This document shows positions 10,061 to 22,754 of a stretch of DNA of 64,000 nucleotides, piece after piece (positions within the stretch are counted from its first letter, which is position 1; every line of letters begins with the position of its first letter). Source of the DNA: Tricholomella constricta. Lineage: Eukaryota > Basidiomycota > Agaricomycetes > Agaricales > Lyophyllaceae. The DNA lies in assembly GCA_013368375.1 (NCBI GenBank), contig JAACJP010000001.1:1240001-1304000 (forward strand), given 5' to 3'. A program made the position numbers and the translations under genes. The notes beneath the pieces are model-generated. The model was given only the letters and a program-made list of their open reading frames with translations, did not search any database and was not told where the DNA came from.

Positions 10061-11354
10061 TCACAGTCTCTGTGCCTGAGTTTCGCTCCACTGCAACTGT
10101 CGGACCTGCGACAACGCCTGGGTGACTTTGCCGATAGCATCTGCGATAAGCCCAATCGCAGAGGGATCTGTCACAGCTGATGGACCGGAAAGAGCCCCCA
10201 ATCTCGCGGATAACACGTGCAGAGTAGACTGCAGCGCCAAAGATGACTCTTCTAAGGCTTGGAGAGGGTCACTGATTCGCATCTGAAAAAGTGTTTCAGT
10301 CATTGGCAACAAATAAGTCAGTGATGATATAGTTACCAACGAGCGTTCAGGTTTTGGGTATACAGCGGATGTCGAAGCCTACAACGAACGGGTGAGAAAA
10401 GGGCGCTCAAAAAGGGCGCACGACAACGCACAACTGGAGGGACCACCAAAATCGGCTCCTGCGCAGCAGTGAACGCCTAAAATACCATTTACATAAATCG
10501 ATGAATGGGCTGAAGGTACTAATAGCCTTGCCACGTACATGGGGTAATTCCTGCGGTGTCGGATCCTGTACAGGGGTGGAGATGGTTGCCGTGCTGTTAT
10601 TATTGGGCTGCAAAATGTCTGAGCCTGCAGGAATTAAACGCTCCCTGCCAGCCCAATCAACCTCTGTGACATAGACTCCCCCACATACCACACATTCCTT
10701 TGGATTATCTATCAGTGAAAGAGAAGATGTATCTGGTAAAAGTCAAGTACCCACCTTCCTAGGGTTCTTCCCCCCCCCTGCTTTTGTTGGTCGAACCAAG
10801 GGAACTCCATAGCACCGTGGGTTTGGGCATTCGTCCCCTAGCATTGCCCAGCCTTTGAGAAGGCGCTTGCCGATCTCAGCTGAAGCTGTATCTGACTGTT
10901 CGCGACGACGTCTAGTCTCCTCGGTATCGGCAGGCGGAGCAAACACAGGCGAGCTAAGAGCGCTGGAGACTTCAGTGGGTGGCGTAGAGGATCGCGACAC
11001 GTGAAATTCTGAGGCCACACTGGATGCTGAATCGGATGTGTTTATGGTTGGATTGGGGCGAGTGACTGTTAAAGCATGCCTTAGCCAACTTTCGGGGTGA
11101 AGTAGAATTGACGCGCACCACCTGGAGTATCATCGCAGTTGACACAAAAGAGCACGATGGGTGTCCTTCCATTTGGTGAACGCATTAGAGGAACGCCACA
11201 TCTTGGCGTTTTGCAAGACCGGTCGGTTAACACCTGAGTGAGCGAGGAGATGAGGTTATTGTCGCAATACAATAGGCTAAGAGCGCACCCATCCTTTCAA
11301 CAAGTAATCCCCAAGTCTGCTCGACACCTGAGCGGCATTAGCGACAGAACTCAT
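10061..11354 (-). CDS. ZNRD2/p27 autoantigen-like zinc-ribbon protein with two ribbons
   Basis: Starts MSSVANAAQVSSRLGDYLLKGWVL. Two copies of the Auto_anti-p27 type zinc ribbon are visible. The first is LLKGWVLTDRSCKTPRCGVPL ending in FCVNCD. The second is RLLKGWAMLGDECPNPRCYGVPL, which after an intron (about 10696-10754) closes with KECVVCGGVY. Each has the Cys pairs expected to hold one zinc ion. Between them is a Ser/Thr-rich linker. The C-terminal exon is a coiled coil (DPLQALEESSLALQSTLHVLSARL...IADAIGKVTQALSQVRQLQ). ZNRD2 family proteins are small and poorly understood; links to chromosome segregation and vesicle traffic are reported for human ZNRD2. The join into the last exon (about 10270-10380) is unclear. 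Divergent from EDEM, 222 bases apart. Confidence 0.82.
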
Positions 11355-11576
11355 GACGTCGACCAGGGAGAGCGGTAGATTATGATATCTCAGCCTCACC
11401 GAAATTTACCGATTACGTAAGATACACATCAGGTGACAAATCGAGTGAATCACATGATCATTGTATTGATTTACCCTTGGGTAACTGCCACGACACTGGA
11501 CACCTCGATCGAGCGGGCATATAACGGACCTGTAATACTATACAGCCCGCTGGATTTCTCCATTCAATTGCACCCC

Positions 11577-14500
11577 ATGTGGTGGGGAAAGCTCTGGCCG
11601 GAATATCTCCTCGTTATTCTAGTGGCTTTGGTTAACGGTCCAAGGTTGTTATGGTCTACGAATGCGACTCATGCATCAATTTCGGCCAAAGGAAGTGGCT
11701 GGAATACACAGCGGAAATTGGCTGCTCGGTGCGTCTCTGAGACACCAGCTACGACGTGTCTCATGACCATATCCGCAGAGAGAAAACCCGTGAACTATGG
11801 TATCATGGCTTCGACAACTATATGACCTATGGTCAGTCCCGAATCCACTAAACCCGTCCTCCATTCCCCTAACGAAATATGTAGCTTTTCCCATGGATGA
11901 AGTGCGTTGCTGCCCTAAAGATCGTGCGACGGGACTTACAGTCGGCTCAGCTGACTCCACTCTCCTGCTCTGGTCAAGGACCTGATTGGGGAAACCCGTG
12001 AGTGAGCCGCTCTGTCAGCTTCTTTGGAACGTACATTAAAAAAATATTTAGTAAGAACGTCGCTTCCAACGATGTTGCAGGAAATTTCTCTTTGACCCTT
12101 ATAGACGTTCTTGACACGCTCGTTGTTTTAAACGATCGACGGGGTTTTGAGCAGGCTGTCAAAAATATCATCGACTGGGTCTCTTTCGATGTCAATACAA
12201 AACCACAAGTCTTTGAAACAACTATCCGCGTACTGGGTGGCTTGCTGTCCGGTCACATCTTTGCAAATCAGACGGGACAGCCATTTCATTTGCCATGGTA
12301 TCGTGGAGAACTCTTGGACATGGCCCATGATCTTGGAAAGAGGCTGCTTCCCGCGTTCGCTACTCCTACGGGTCTTCCTTATGCCAGGGTAATCGATAAT
12401 TGGCTGTACTGTATTTCAAAACGGCTCAGCTTCTTTTTTGTTGAAGATAAATCTTCGCCATGGGATGATGAAAGGCGAAACGCTTGAAACATGTTAGTTC
12501 CTCCACTGACCAGTAACTAAGTCTCATTGAATTATTGAACAGGCACTGCCGGAGCGGGGTCATTGATATTAGAATTTGCGACACTCAGTCGGCTTACCGG
12601 GGATGATCGTTTTGAAAAGGCCGCCCACAAGGTAAGTATTAAGCCCTTCATAGTCGTAAAACTCTAACCGGGCCATTCTTTACAGGCGTTTTTCGGTCTG
12701 TGGAACCGGAAATCAGACATTGGTCTTGTTGGGAACACCATCAACACTTGGACTGGGGTTCGTAAATTGCAGCCATCGTCGCAACTGATAATTGACTGCC
12801 TTGTAGGCTTGGATATCACCTGAGGTAACTGGCATCGGTGCTGGCGTTGATTCATTTTACGAATATGCACTCAAGTGGTATATTTTGAGTGGTGCGTAAA
12901 GAGCATTTAATCCGCCTCTATTTACGATGATTTTCGCAGGCGAAATTGAATTTCTCGATGTGTGGGAAGAGGCCTATGCCGCTATCATGCGTTATTCGAG
13001 GGCAACAGATGGATTTTGGGTAAGTCTACCTTGTATGCTTTTGGAAGCGAGTTTCATGTGGTGCTAACTGCAGCAGTATCGGACTGTTAATATGAACAGT
13101 GGCGATGTGGCCTATTTTACAGTTGATTCTTTATCTGCTTTTTGGCCTGGGCTTCAGGTACTATCAGGGGATGTTCAAAGCGCAATCAGGCTGCACTTGA
13201 TATGTAAGTCCCTGAACCTACGTTGCCTTTCCAACATGCTAATTTTTCGCAGATTATAATCTATGGCGGGAGCATTCAGGACTACCCGAAGTCTATGACA
13301 CCAACTATAAAAAAGCTACCTCACATCAATATCCTTTACGTCCTGGTGCGCCTCACGGATATATCCAAGTCGACAGGAGCTGATCATGGTTATCATTCTG
13401 TTGATAGAATTCATAGAGTCAACGTGGTACTTGTACCGGGTGCGTCGATTCGTCTTGTTCAGCAGCGCATATTGGTTAACAAACACATACGCCACAGGCC
13501 ACACGAGATCCCTTTTACCTCGATGTCGGAGAGCGTGTTCTGTTCGACTTGATCACACGAGCAAGAGTGGATTGCGGGCTCGCTGGCATTCAAGATCTCA
13601 GGACCAACAAACGTGATGATCGAATGGAATCCTTCGCTCTTTCGGAAACGCTGAAAGTTAGTCTCATCCCGTTTACTGGTACTTTGAGATTGATCCTCTA
13701 TACAAATAGTACCTCTATCTACTCTTTGATGAAGAGAACCCCTTGCATAGCGATGACTCAAACTACGTTTTCACAACCGAGGGGCATATACTTTCACTCG
13801 ACAAGCAACACCTCAGGCCAATGTCGGCTACCCGGCGAAAGTTGCGCCACATTGACAATCACCAGTGTCCAGCGTACAAACCTTTCCTTCACGTACCTGA
13901 TAAACGCGGGGAAGGCACTGGTCTTGTTCAGGGGATCCAATATCGTCCTGATGTCGAGTATGCACGATTATTAGTTGGGCTGACACCGACTCAGAGCGAT
14001 ATCAATGCGTGGTCTCCGTACGGGTGGTGTGAAAAGCCTCATGTTGATCTCTACGTCAGTGCATCGTCAGTTTCCTTCGGGACGAGTTCGCTCATCGTAT
14101 TTTCTCTCTAGTCTTACGATGTCATCTTGACTCCAGATGGCAAGACGGTACCAGAAGATCTTAGTCCGAGCCTACTAAAGCTCGGTGTTTTGTCGGATGG
14201 ATTCATTATTCAGAACATTACCGGCATTCGAACCCACATCGTTCGACGGTTAGACGGGAAGGGTTACGACATCAGGAAAGGTATGACTGGTGCCCATTCA
14301 ATTCATAACATAAACCTGACGTGGTGCTTTCCAGTGGGCCACTACACAGTCAGGACAGGACATCTCGTCTACATAAACGACACCTCTTTATTCGGTCACC
14401 TCGATGTCGTTAAGGATGCCACGAAACGATCAGATGTCCTGCTTCGGTTCTACGCCGATGAAATCGACCCAATGCTGCAGGTCCAGACTGGGATGCACGT

Positions 14501-15044
14501 CGACACTTCGAATGATATGCAATCTCTCCTCGTCGGCTACACTGCCCATTTTGGAGGAGACCTCACCGTCAAACCATCTTCGGATGCAACAACTGTACGG
14601 CTTGCTGGGAAAGACGGGATAGCCATCCACAGAGACTTCGAAAACACCCGAGGTTGCAGGCCATACAGGCATCCGTATCCAGACAGTGTTCTAGTAGTAC
14701 ATCGGGGCGATTGTACATTCCTGGAGAAACTTCTTCACGCACGAGCTGCCTCTGCAGCTGGAGTTCTGGTCATCAGTGATGACGATCTTGTCATCAATCC
14801 TACTGCGAATATCGACGAGATAGAAGCAGCCGGGGACCTGAGCGACGTCGCCCTGGTGCTCCTACCGCTCAAGGCGGGGGAGGTACTCATGAACATGTTG
14901 GATCACGCGGAGCAAGGGCTCATCAGCCAAGTGCGAATGGTGCTGGAGGGCGAGGATACAGGGCATATACCAGCAGCAAAAGACCCTAATCGGATACTGT
15001 ATATTAATGACCACCCACTTCTAAACACAAGGCTGTTGGTCTAG
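11577..15044 (+). CDS. EDEM-type glycoside hydrolase 47 with PA domain (ER-associated degradation)
   Basis: Trims mannose from misfolded glycoproteins in the endoplasmic reticulum, marking them for degradation (established for EDEM/Htm1/Mnl proteins). Starts at 11577 with a signal peptide ([21 protein letters not shown]). About 13 exons carry the GH47 core: [111 protein letters not shown] and [12 protein letters not shown]. The catalytic acidic positions ([24 protein letters not shown]) look present. The C-terminal half (14127-15044, one exon) has a protease-associated domain ([21 protein letters not shown]). No HDEL-type retention signal is seen; it ends NTRLLV. The long PA-containing tail fits the EDEM3/Mnl2 type. 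The stop lies 10 bases from that of the convergent APRT gene. Confidence 0.92.
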
Positions 15045-15054
15045 CAACCTTGGT

Positions 15055-15763
15055 TTACTCATCTGCCTGGACGATGGAGTACACTGGCGCATTTAGCTTC
15101 GCGGCACCCTTGAGGAACGGCAATTCAATGACAAAGAGATATTCCAGGGTCTTTCCGCCCTGTTGCGCTATAAGCTCGCCTGCGGCTTTAGCAGATCCAC
15201 CTAATCACCACAGTCAGGATCCGATGGGTAAATTGCACAATGTATCTCTTGTTCCCGCACCTGTGGCAATTAAATCGTCGACCACGACGACTGTTTGACC
15301 TGGTTGGATAGCATCGGCTTGCATTTCAAAGATGTCCTTGTTATTTGATATCAGTCGCGAATATATCAGTGCTACTGGGCACTTACTGTGCCGTACTCCT
15401 TCTCGTACGAGGCGGAGACACATCGTCCAGGAAGCTTTCCCCTCTTCCGGACCGGGACGAACGCAGCTCCCAACCGCAGTGCGATCAACGGTCCCAGGAG
15501 AAATCCTCGAGCGTCGAGTCCGACAATGACATCGATCTTCTTGGATGGTGATGCAGCGATAGTGTGCGATGTGAGGCGATATACAAAATGCGTGATTAGT
15601 GTTTCGAATGCGACCGGACTCCGTAGAAGTGGGAAAATGTCCAGGAACACGATGCCCTAGATGACATGAGAACGCATCTTCGTGAGCGGTTTTGTGCGAT
15701 GCGCACCTTCTTCGGGAAATCAGGGTGGGCTTTGAGATGACTTTTAATGAAATCGACGTCCAT
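15055..15763 (-). CDS. APT1: Adenine phosphoribosyltransferase
   Basis: Salvages adenine to AMP using PRPP, in the cytosol. Starts MDVDFIKSHLKAHPDFPKKG, intron, then IVFLDIFPLLRSP (APRT N-terminal motif), IDVIVGLDARGFLLGPLIAL (hood and substrate loop), FVPVRKRGKLPG, and the PRPP-binding loop VVVVDDLIATGGSAKAAGEL split by an intron near 15215. It ends in VYSIVQADE and TAA at 15055. Length (about 180 residues) is normal for the family. An in-frame ATG further upstream would add about 50 residues, but 15763 matches the family start. Convergent with the EDEM gene, with 10 bases between stop codons, so the two 3' UTRs must overlap. Confidence 0.93.
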
Positions 15764-15979
15764 TGTGAGAAGTTTCCTGAACAGAAGATAAAAGATCGGC
15801 GTTGTTGCGCTGCCTATCTGTGGTATATACATTACATTATTCAGATGAAGATAGATTCCGAGCGTCATATCCGATCGACCGAGTACAAGGATCAAGAGAC
15901 TCATAGGTGCTTGCATAATGCATAGATAACACTTGCAGCATAAGACAAAAGCATGGTAATACGAGGACGATCTACAAGA

Positions 15980-16959
15980 TTAAACCGACTCGAGGACTTC
16001 CGGCTCCTTGAAGTCCTTCGCTACCCGTGTGCCCGTCTCCTAAAAAAGACGCACGCGTGAATAGAGGGGTATATGTAAAGTGAGAATAACATACGTCTGT
16101 TGACTCTCCGTGGAGCTCGAGTAGTTTCGAGACATCGAACTTTGGCGCCTTCAAAATCTTCGCCTTGCGAACGTAGACGTTCTGCAGGGGGTAGATGCCT
16201 CTCGCCGCCTTCTCAATCTCCCGTCCGATAGCCTCAGGCACGAACTTTTGGACCAGCTCCTTCAAGTCGCAGCTCGTCGCCTCCCGGGTCATGATCTCAA
16301 ACATCTTTTTCCTGATCTCCCGCACTTGACTGGATTGAGCGTATGTGGTCTTCTTCACCTGTGACGGGCGACGCTTTGTGAAGCCGATAGCGAAAAGGCG
16401 GAGGAGGTAGCCGTCGGTGGTTTTGACATCGACGTGTGCCTCGATGAGCGTTTGCCATTTGCGAACGAGAGAGCGGAGTTTGTCGGAAGTGAAGTCCATG
16501 CCATGGAAATTGGTAAGGCAGTTACGACCCTGGATTTCGTCGATTCGTAGCTTGATCTTGCGGAAAGATTGCTCCTCATCCTTGTTGAGGTCAGCCAGCG
16601 ACACTTCGACGATACGACCCTTCAAGGAGTCGTTTGCATTTTCTGTTCATGGGTGAGCGTTACGTTCCAGTAACATGGGGGTTGCACATACTAAGCCCTT
16701 GTGACCGGTTGGCGAGGGTCTTGCCAACATTACGGACTTCAAAGATTGAAGGCGCCTTGATATCGTACCAGTCTGTAGGCAAATTTGAGTGAATAGTTGG
16801 CCAGTATGATAGGATACGCACCCTTGCGGGAGAAAGGGTCGACGACCTTCTTCTTAATACCCTTCTTGCCCTTAGACAAACGCTTGTTCTGTAGCAGCGG
16901 TCAGACACCGTGTGTGTAGGCTATGAAGTTGGCAGGAAGCTGACCTTTCCGACGGCCAT
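15980..16959 (-). CDS. RPS1: 40S ribosomal protein eS1 (S3Ae/RPS1)
   Basis: Structural protein of the small ribosomal subunit. The first exon is only MAVGK (start 16959), then [40 protein letters not shown] and the long exon from about 16640: [40 protein letters not shown] and [19 protein letters not shown], ending [14 protein letters not shown]. Four introns, with a very short first exon as is common in fungal ribosomal protein genes. All family landmarks are present and the length is normal. The short plus-strand open stretch over the first exons is a shadow. Confidence 0.95.
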
Positions 16960-17161
16960 ATTTGTAAGTTATATGATTGCGGTGGGGATTGGACCGCAGA
17001 GGAGGACGAGCCGGCACTTGGACGGGCTTAGTTTTGAGGTTGGCGAGGCGGACGATTTGGCTGTGTTGTCGTTCAATTTCCTGCCCAGTGGCTTCAAACC
17101 TTATTTTACCAGCTGTAAAGCTGTTCCCACGCATGATCACACGGCCCCGTCACACCCCATT

Positions 17162-17903
17162 ATGCTGACCCGCGTCCAGTTTGAAGCAGCCTGCAAGGAG
17201 CTCATTGCGACAGAACGTCCCGTAGAAGCCCTCAATGGCTGGTCTTGGAACGAACATCCTGTGCGCTGGTATCTCCCTCACATACATCTTCGACCATCTC
17301 ATTCATCAAATACAAGTCGCTGCCCAATTTAGGCTTCTTGTCCCGGAGAGTGTTTCATTTTCGGACGACGCAATCGACCAGCATCGACTCCATGCCTACC
17401 GATGGTGTCGATCTAGAGGAAACTCTGTTTGAAGAAGACGAAGCTGCCTCTGCCATTGCTCCTGAGAGTTTTGTGTCTTGCCAATACGTCGTTTATTCGG
17501 CTACTTTCCAAGTTCCTGCATTCTATTTTACCATGCACGATCCGAGTTTGTAACACCCAGATTTGTTTATAAAGCCTGTCCTGACATTTGCGCAGAGGGA
17601 GCCCCTTTAGCTCTCGCGAACCTAGTCCGCACGTCGCTGTTCCACCCTTTTGTCTTTGAACAGACTGAAGCAACATCCTTCGGTTTGACTCGGCCGGCGT
17701 CGGCGTTCCCTCTTTTATCCCAAGGCGATCATCCTGCACTAGGTACTCCGTGCTGGTATCTGCACCCGTGCGAGACGGCGAAATGTGTCGATGAGCTGAT
17801 GTCGGAGTTGGATCTCGCGGGATACGCGGAAGAGCAGCGGTTTGTACGGTGGTTGGAGATGTGGTTCATGGTGCTGGGAAGTACTGTAAATGTTAGGTCG
17901 TAG
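17162..17903 (+). CDS. ATG10: Atg10, E2-like enzyme for Atg12-Atg5 conjugation
   Basis: Transfers the ubiquitin-like Atg12 to Atg5 during autophagosome formation (known for Atg10). Reads MLTRVQFEAACKELI, then across a 62-base intron (GTGCGC...ACAAG) LPNLGFLSRRVFHF, QYVVYSATFQVPAFYF, and after a second intron SQGDHPALGTPCWYLHPCET. The Cys in HPCET matches the catalytic cysteine of Atg10/Atg3. It ends WLEMWFMVLGSTVNVRS. Length (about 215 residues) is normal. Divergent from the eS1 gene, about 200 bases apart. Confidence 0.9.
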
Positions 17904-18098
17904 AGATGAGAAATGACTTGCCGAAAGCATATGATTGCAGCCGGAGCTTACCCACCGGTTTTGCACGATTGTTACGCTATAAATTTGAAACCTCTTCCCT
18001 AGTCACTCACAGCTTACTATCGTTCTACTCTGCACAGGCATCAGTTTCGTGCCACCGTATAGTCGTACGATCAGGGTAGATCGCAATCAGATTTGTGA

Positions 18099-19654
<1,556 letters not shown>

Positions 19655-19731
19655 AACCATACATCTTCCCGCATCCATATCTAGTGGAACCACTTGTAAT
19701 CCCTAATCAAAATTAAAATCTCACTCACAAT

Positions 19732-20001
19732 CTACGTGCCAATTTCAGTCCCTTCAGATTCAGTGTCGTGGGAAGCGCTTTTCTCATTGGCTCGAAGATA
19801 TGGCCCGTGTTGCCGTTCCATCTCACTCCTTGCGTCTCTGACCTGTGCATCCCACCTAAGCTCCATGCAATTTATACAAATAAGATGTTCTCTCACCCAC
19901 AGTCCGGCCAACAGCGACTTCATCTCAGCCGCGTCTGATAAGGAGATAGTTATATCTTCTCGCAGGCGTTGGGCATCGACATCGATTGACGACATTGACA
20001 T
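19732..20001 (-). CDS. Possible small gene opposite the permease start
   Basis: A minus-strand open frame, MSMSSIDVDAQRLREDITI then LSDAAEMKSLLAGLWVREHL and ICINCMELRWDAQVRDARSE, of about 90 residues. An ATG at 20046 would add MGDKGDCPACS. It looks like an amphipathic, helical, real protein and contains a CxxC, whereas the plus-strand reading here is low in character. It would fill a 345-base gap and converge on the thiolase. Against it: no family likeness, and its 5' end collides with the permease start (the two ATGs share a CATG at 19999-20002). Confidence 0.4.
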   Translation of the reverse strand: MSMSSIDVDAQRLREDITISLSDAAEMKSLLAGLWVREHLICINCMELRWDAQVRDARSEMERQHGPYLRANEKSASHDTESEGTEIGT

Positions 20002-22401
20002 GGTCTCAATTACCGAACAAGCTGGACAATCACCCTTATCACCCATTCGTAAGGCGACACAATCGGTAGATAACGATGCTCTTGTTGACAAGATCGGCAT
20101 ACGCTCGATTGATATCCGAGAGGGAGACGAAGCGCTTCGCCTTATCGGTGCTGAGCGGACGGTCCAGTTCAGCGAGGAGTACAACCGCAAACTACGCCGC
20201 AAATTGGTTCGTGCTGATACCTCGAAGAATTTTTGTATATTGTGAACTGATGGGCCTTTTGTGCACAGGATTGTTTGATCCCGCCACTCTGTGCGGCGGT
20301 GTATTTTACGCAGTTCTTGTGAGCATGCCAGTGACTTCCCCGTCGTATGTTGCGGAGGCTAAACACCACATCTTAGGGACAAGACTTCCCTGAACTACGC
20401 GAGGTGACTACAGCACTATCCTTTTTCATGAACGTCTTTAACGATTACGCCAAGCATCATGGGGCTCCCCATCGTCGGACAGGTAATGGAGCGTCATCCT
20501 TGCATCTTCGCACCCCGGTTGCTCAACCTCAGGCTGGAAAGCACTACAATCTTGTCTCCCTGGCCTTTTACGTTGGTATGCAGCCTACGACATTGAAGAG
20601 TTGTCCCTAACGTTCCCGCTCAGGGTTTCTTGTCTGGGAGTTCCCGACCGTCTACATCTCACAAAAGTTAAGGGTCGCTAAATATCTCGGTGTGTCTCAA
20701 TCATACATCGTCTGGATGCGGGGTATCTTCGTTTATTCCTGTATCTAGGAGCAAACATCATAGTATGGGGCGCTGTTTTGATGCTCCACGCAGTCGGAAC
20801 CTCCTTTGGCGCATTCTTCGCCCTCCGATTTCTCCTCGGTGCGCATAGTTAACCTGTTCATAAATTCAAAACGGGAGCTAAAGGCCTCACAGGGATGCTA
20901 GAGAGCTGTGTCGCGCCTATTCTGATCCTGCTTATCTCAATGTTTTATAAAAAGGACGAGCAGGTATGCCCTTCAAGTCGCATCGCTTCCTTTGCTCACG
21001 TATGAATGAGGCGCAACGAATCTCTTCGTTTTACTTTATGGTACCAGGGAACCTCGCCTCATCATGTAATATCTGACGAGACTTTATCAGAACGGTCTCA
21101 CTCAGATATTCGGCGGATTCGTTGCATACGTACGTTGTTAACCGGGATGATCGCCTTGCTAACGGCGTATAGGGAGTGTCGTTTCACAGCGGAGCGATCC
21201 TAGCTCCATACAAGATAATTTATATCCTTCTTGGTGGACTTGCGATAGTCGTCGGGATATGTGTCCTCATATGGCTTCCAGACTCGCCTGTGCATGCCCA
21301 GTTTCTCACTAAGGAAGAGCGCATTGCCGCTCTTGAACGGGTGCGCGACGATCAGGGAGGGACAGAGAATAAGACCCTGAAACGGGGTCAAGTAGTAGAA
21401 GCATTGACTGATATCAGGTCATGGCTCATCGTCCTCACAACGTTACTCAGTAAGCCTTCCTCCAACCCCTAGGTCGTCAAGTAATGGTGATCGTGGAATA
21501 GCGAGTATTCCCAATGGCGGCCTCAGCAACTGTAAGATTATCTTTTTTTTCCTGATCAAACGGTCGTCCTCACCGATTCTACAAGTCAGCAATCTCATTA
21601 TCAAGAGCTTCGGCTACACGTACGCTGTTGTCTGATTCAAAGTCGGGAATGGGTGTTCACAAGGTGGATGATAGATCCAAGCAGACGCTGATTCTATCCA
21701 CGCCTACAGGGGCAGTGCACGCGATTACGGTTGTTTTATGTGGATGGTACTCTGGCAGAAAGGTGCTTTTTGAGTACTGATTATACCAACATGGTGTTGA
21801 CGGGTCCAGAACGAGCGCATGACGCCTATTGTGTTCGCATTGGTCCCAACAATTATTGGTTCTGGTGAGTGGAGTTGTGCTCGAGCCCCCCCTGTAAGGG
21901 GATCGCTAAGGACGACTTACAGCGATACTTATCGGTCTAAATGGCTCCGGTAAGAAAGGTGCTCTGTTATTCGGTAAGCACGGATTTGGATCTCAGTGGA
22001 CTCGTCGTTTTAAATGGTTGACAGGGGCATACCTGGTTGGTTCGTTTGGGAGTGCCCTGTCAACTGTGTACGCCTACAATGCCAGTAACACGGCCGGCCA
22101 CACGAAGAAAAGCACGATCAACGCAATGACGCTCGTCGCCTTTGGTTCTGGGAACATAATTGGCACGGAGATCTTCCAGCCCAAGGATGCGCCCGATTAC
22201 ATCTCAGCTAAAATCGCCATCATGATACTGTTGACGGTTCAGCTCGGGGTGTGCTTCTTACTCCGCTGGATTAACCTGCGGATGAATATCAAGAAACTGG
22301 CGCAGATAAACGAGAAGAAGGCTCGTCGGGGTTGGTCGGATGCGGATGTCCAGCGTGAGAGGGAAAGGCATGCTTTCGCCGATTTGACAGATAAAGAGTA
22401 A
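20000..22401 (+). CDS. DAL5-type major facilitator permease (anion:cation symporter family)
   Basis: Plasma-membrane symporter of the allantoate/nicotinate permease type; the substrate cannot be told from sequence. About eight exons. N-terminus MVSITEQAGQSPLSPIRK, then DEALRLIGAERTVQFSEEYN, the family phrase KLRRKLDCLIPPLCAAVYF and FLDKNAMNYASVMGLPIVG, followed by VSLAFYVGFLVWEFPTVYIS, GFVAYGVSFHSGAI..YKIIYILLGG, a cytoplasmic loop LPDSPVHAQFLTKEERIAALERV, and the second six helices including NASNTAGHTKKSTINAM and GTEIFQPKDAPDYISAK. It ends FADLTDKE at 22401. Twelve hydrophobic segments are expected. The start at 20000 is the first good ATG; the open frame continues upstream without one that fits. 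Confidence 0.88.
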
Positions 22402-22754
22402 GCTGAAGCCTTTCGTTTGGATATGAATTTAGGCTCACCTGAAGAAAGGAACATGTACTTTGTGTATACAGCTTGAATTGTATGTATTCGAGCATTCACA
22501 CCCCGGTGGGGCGAACGCAGACACTGTCCACGGTCGCGGAGTTGTAAATTGGACAACGCAGTGACGTCACAAACCGTTACGAATGACATCCGGAGTCGAC
22601 TCCTGACTGAACGCGTAGCACCTTCTCTAGATCTGGCATCAGGCCAACCTCTCGCGTAACATCCCTGTGCTGTTCCAGACTTGTAACCACTCGCTCGCCC
22701 GCCACGCCATATTTCTTCCTGCCACGCCCCTCAGTAACTCTCCTGGAGCTTTCT
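22402..22754. other. Intergenic region upstream of the 22755 gene
   Basis: Holds the promoter of the plus-strand gene at 22755 and the 3' end of the permease. No feature recognised. A short minus-strand open stretch over 22577-22768 overlaps the next start codon and is not called. Confidence 0.4.
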
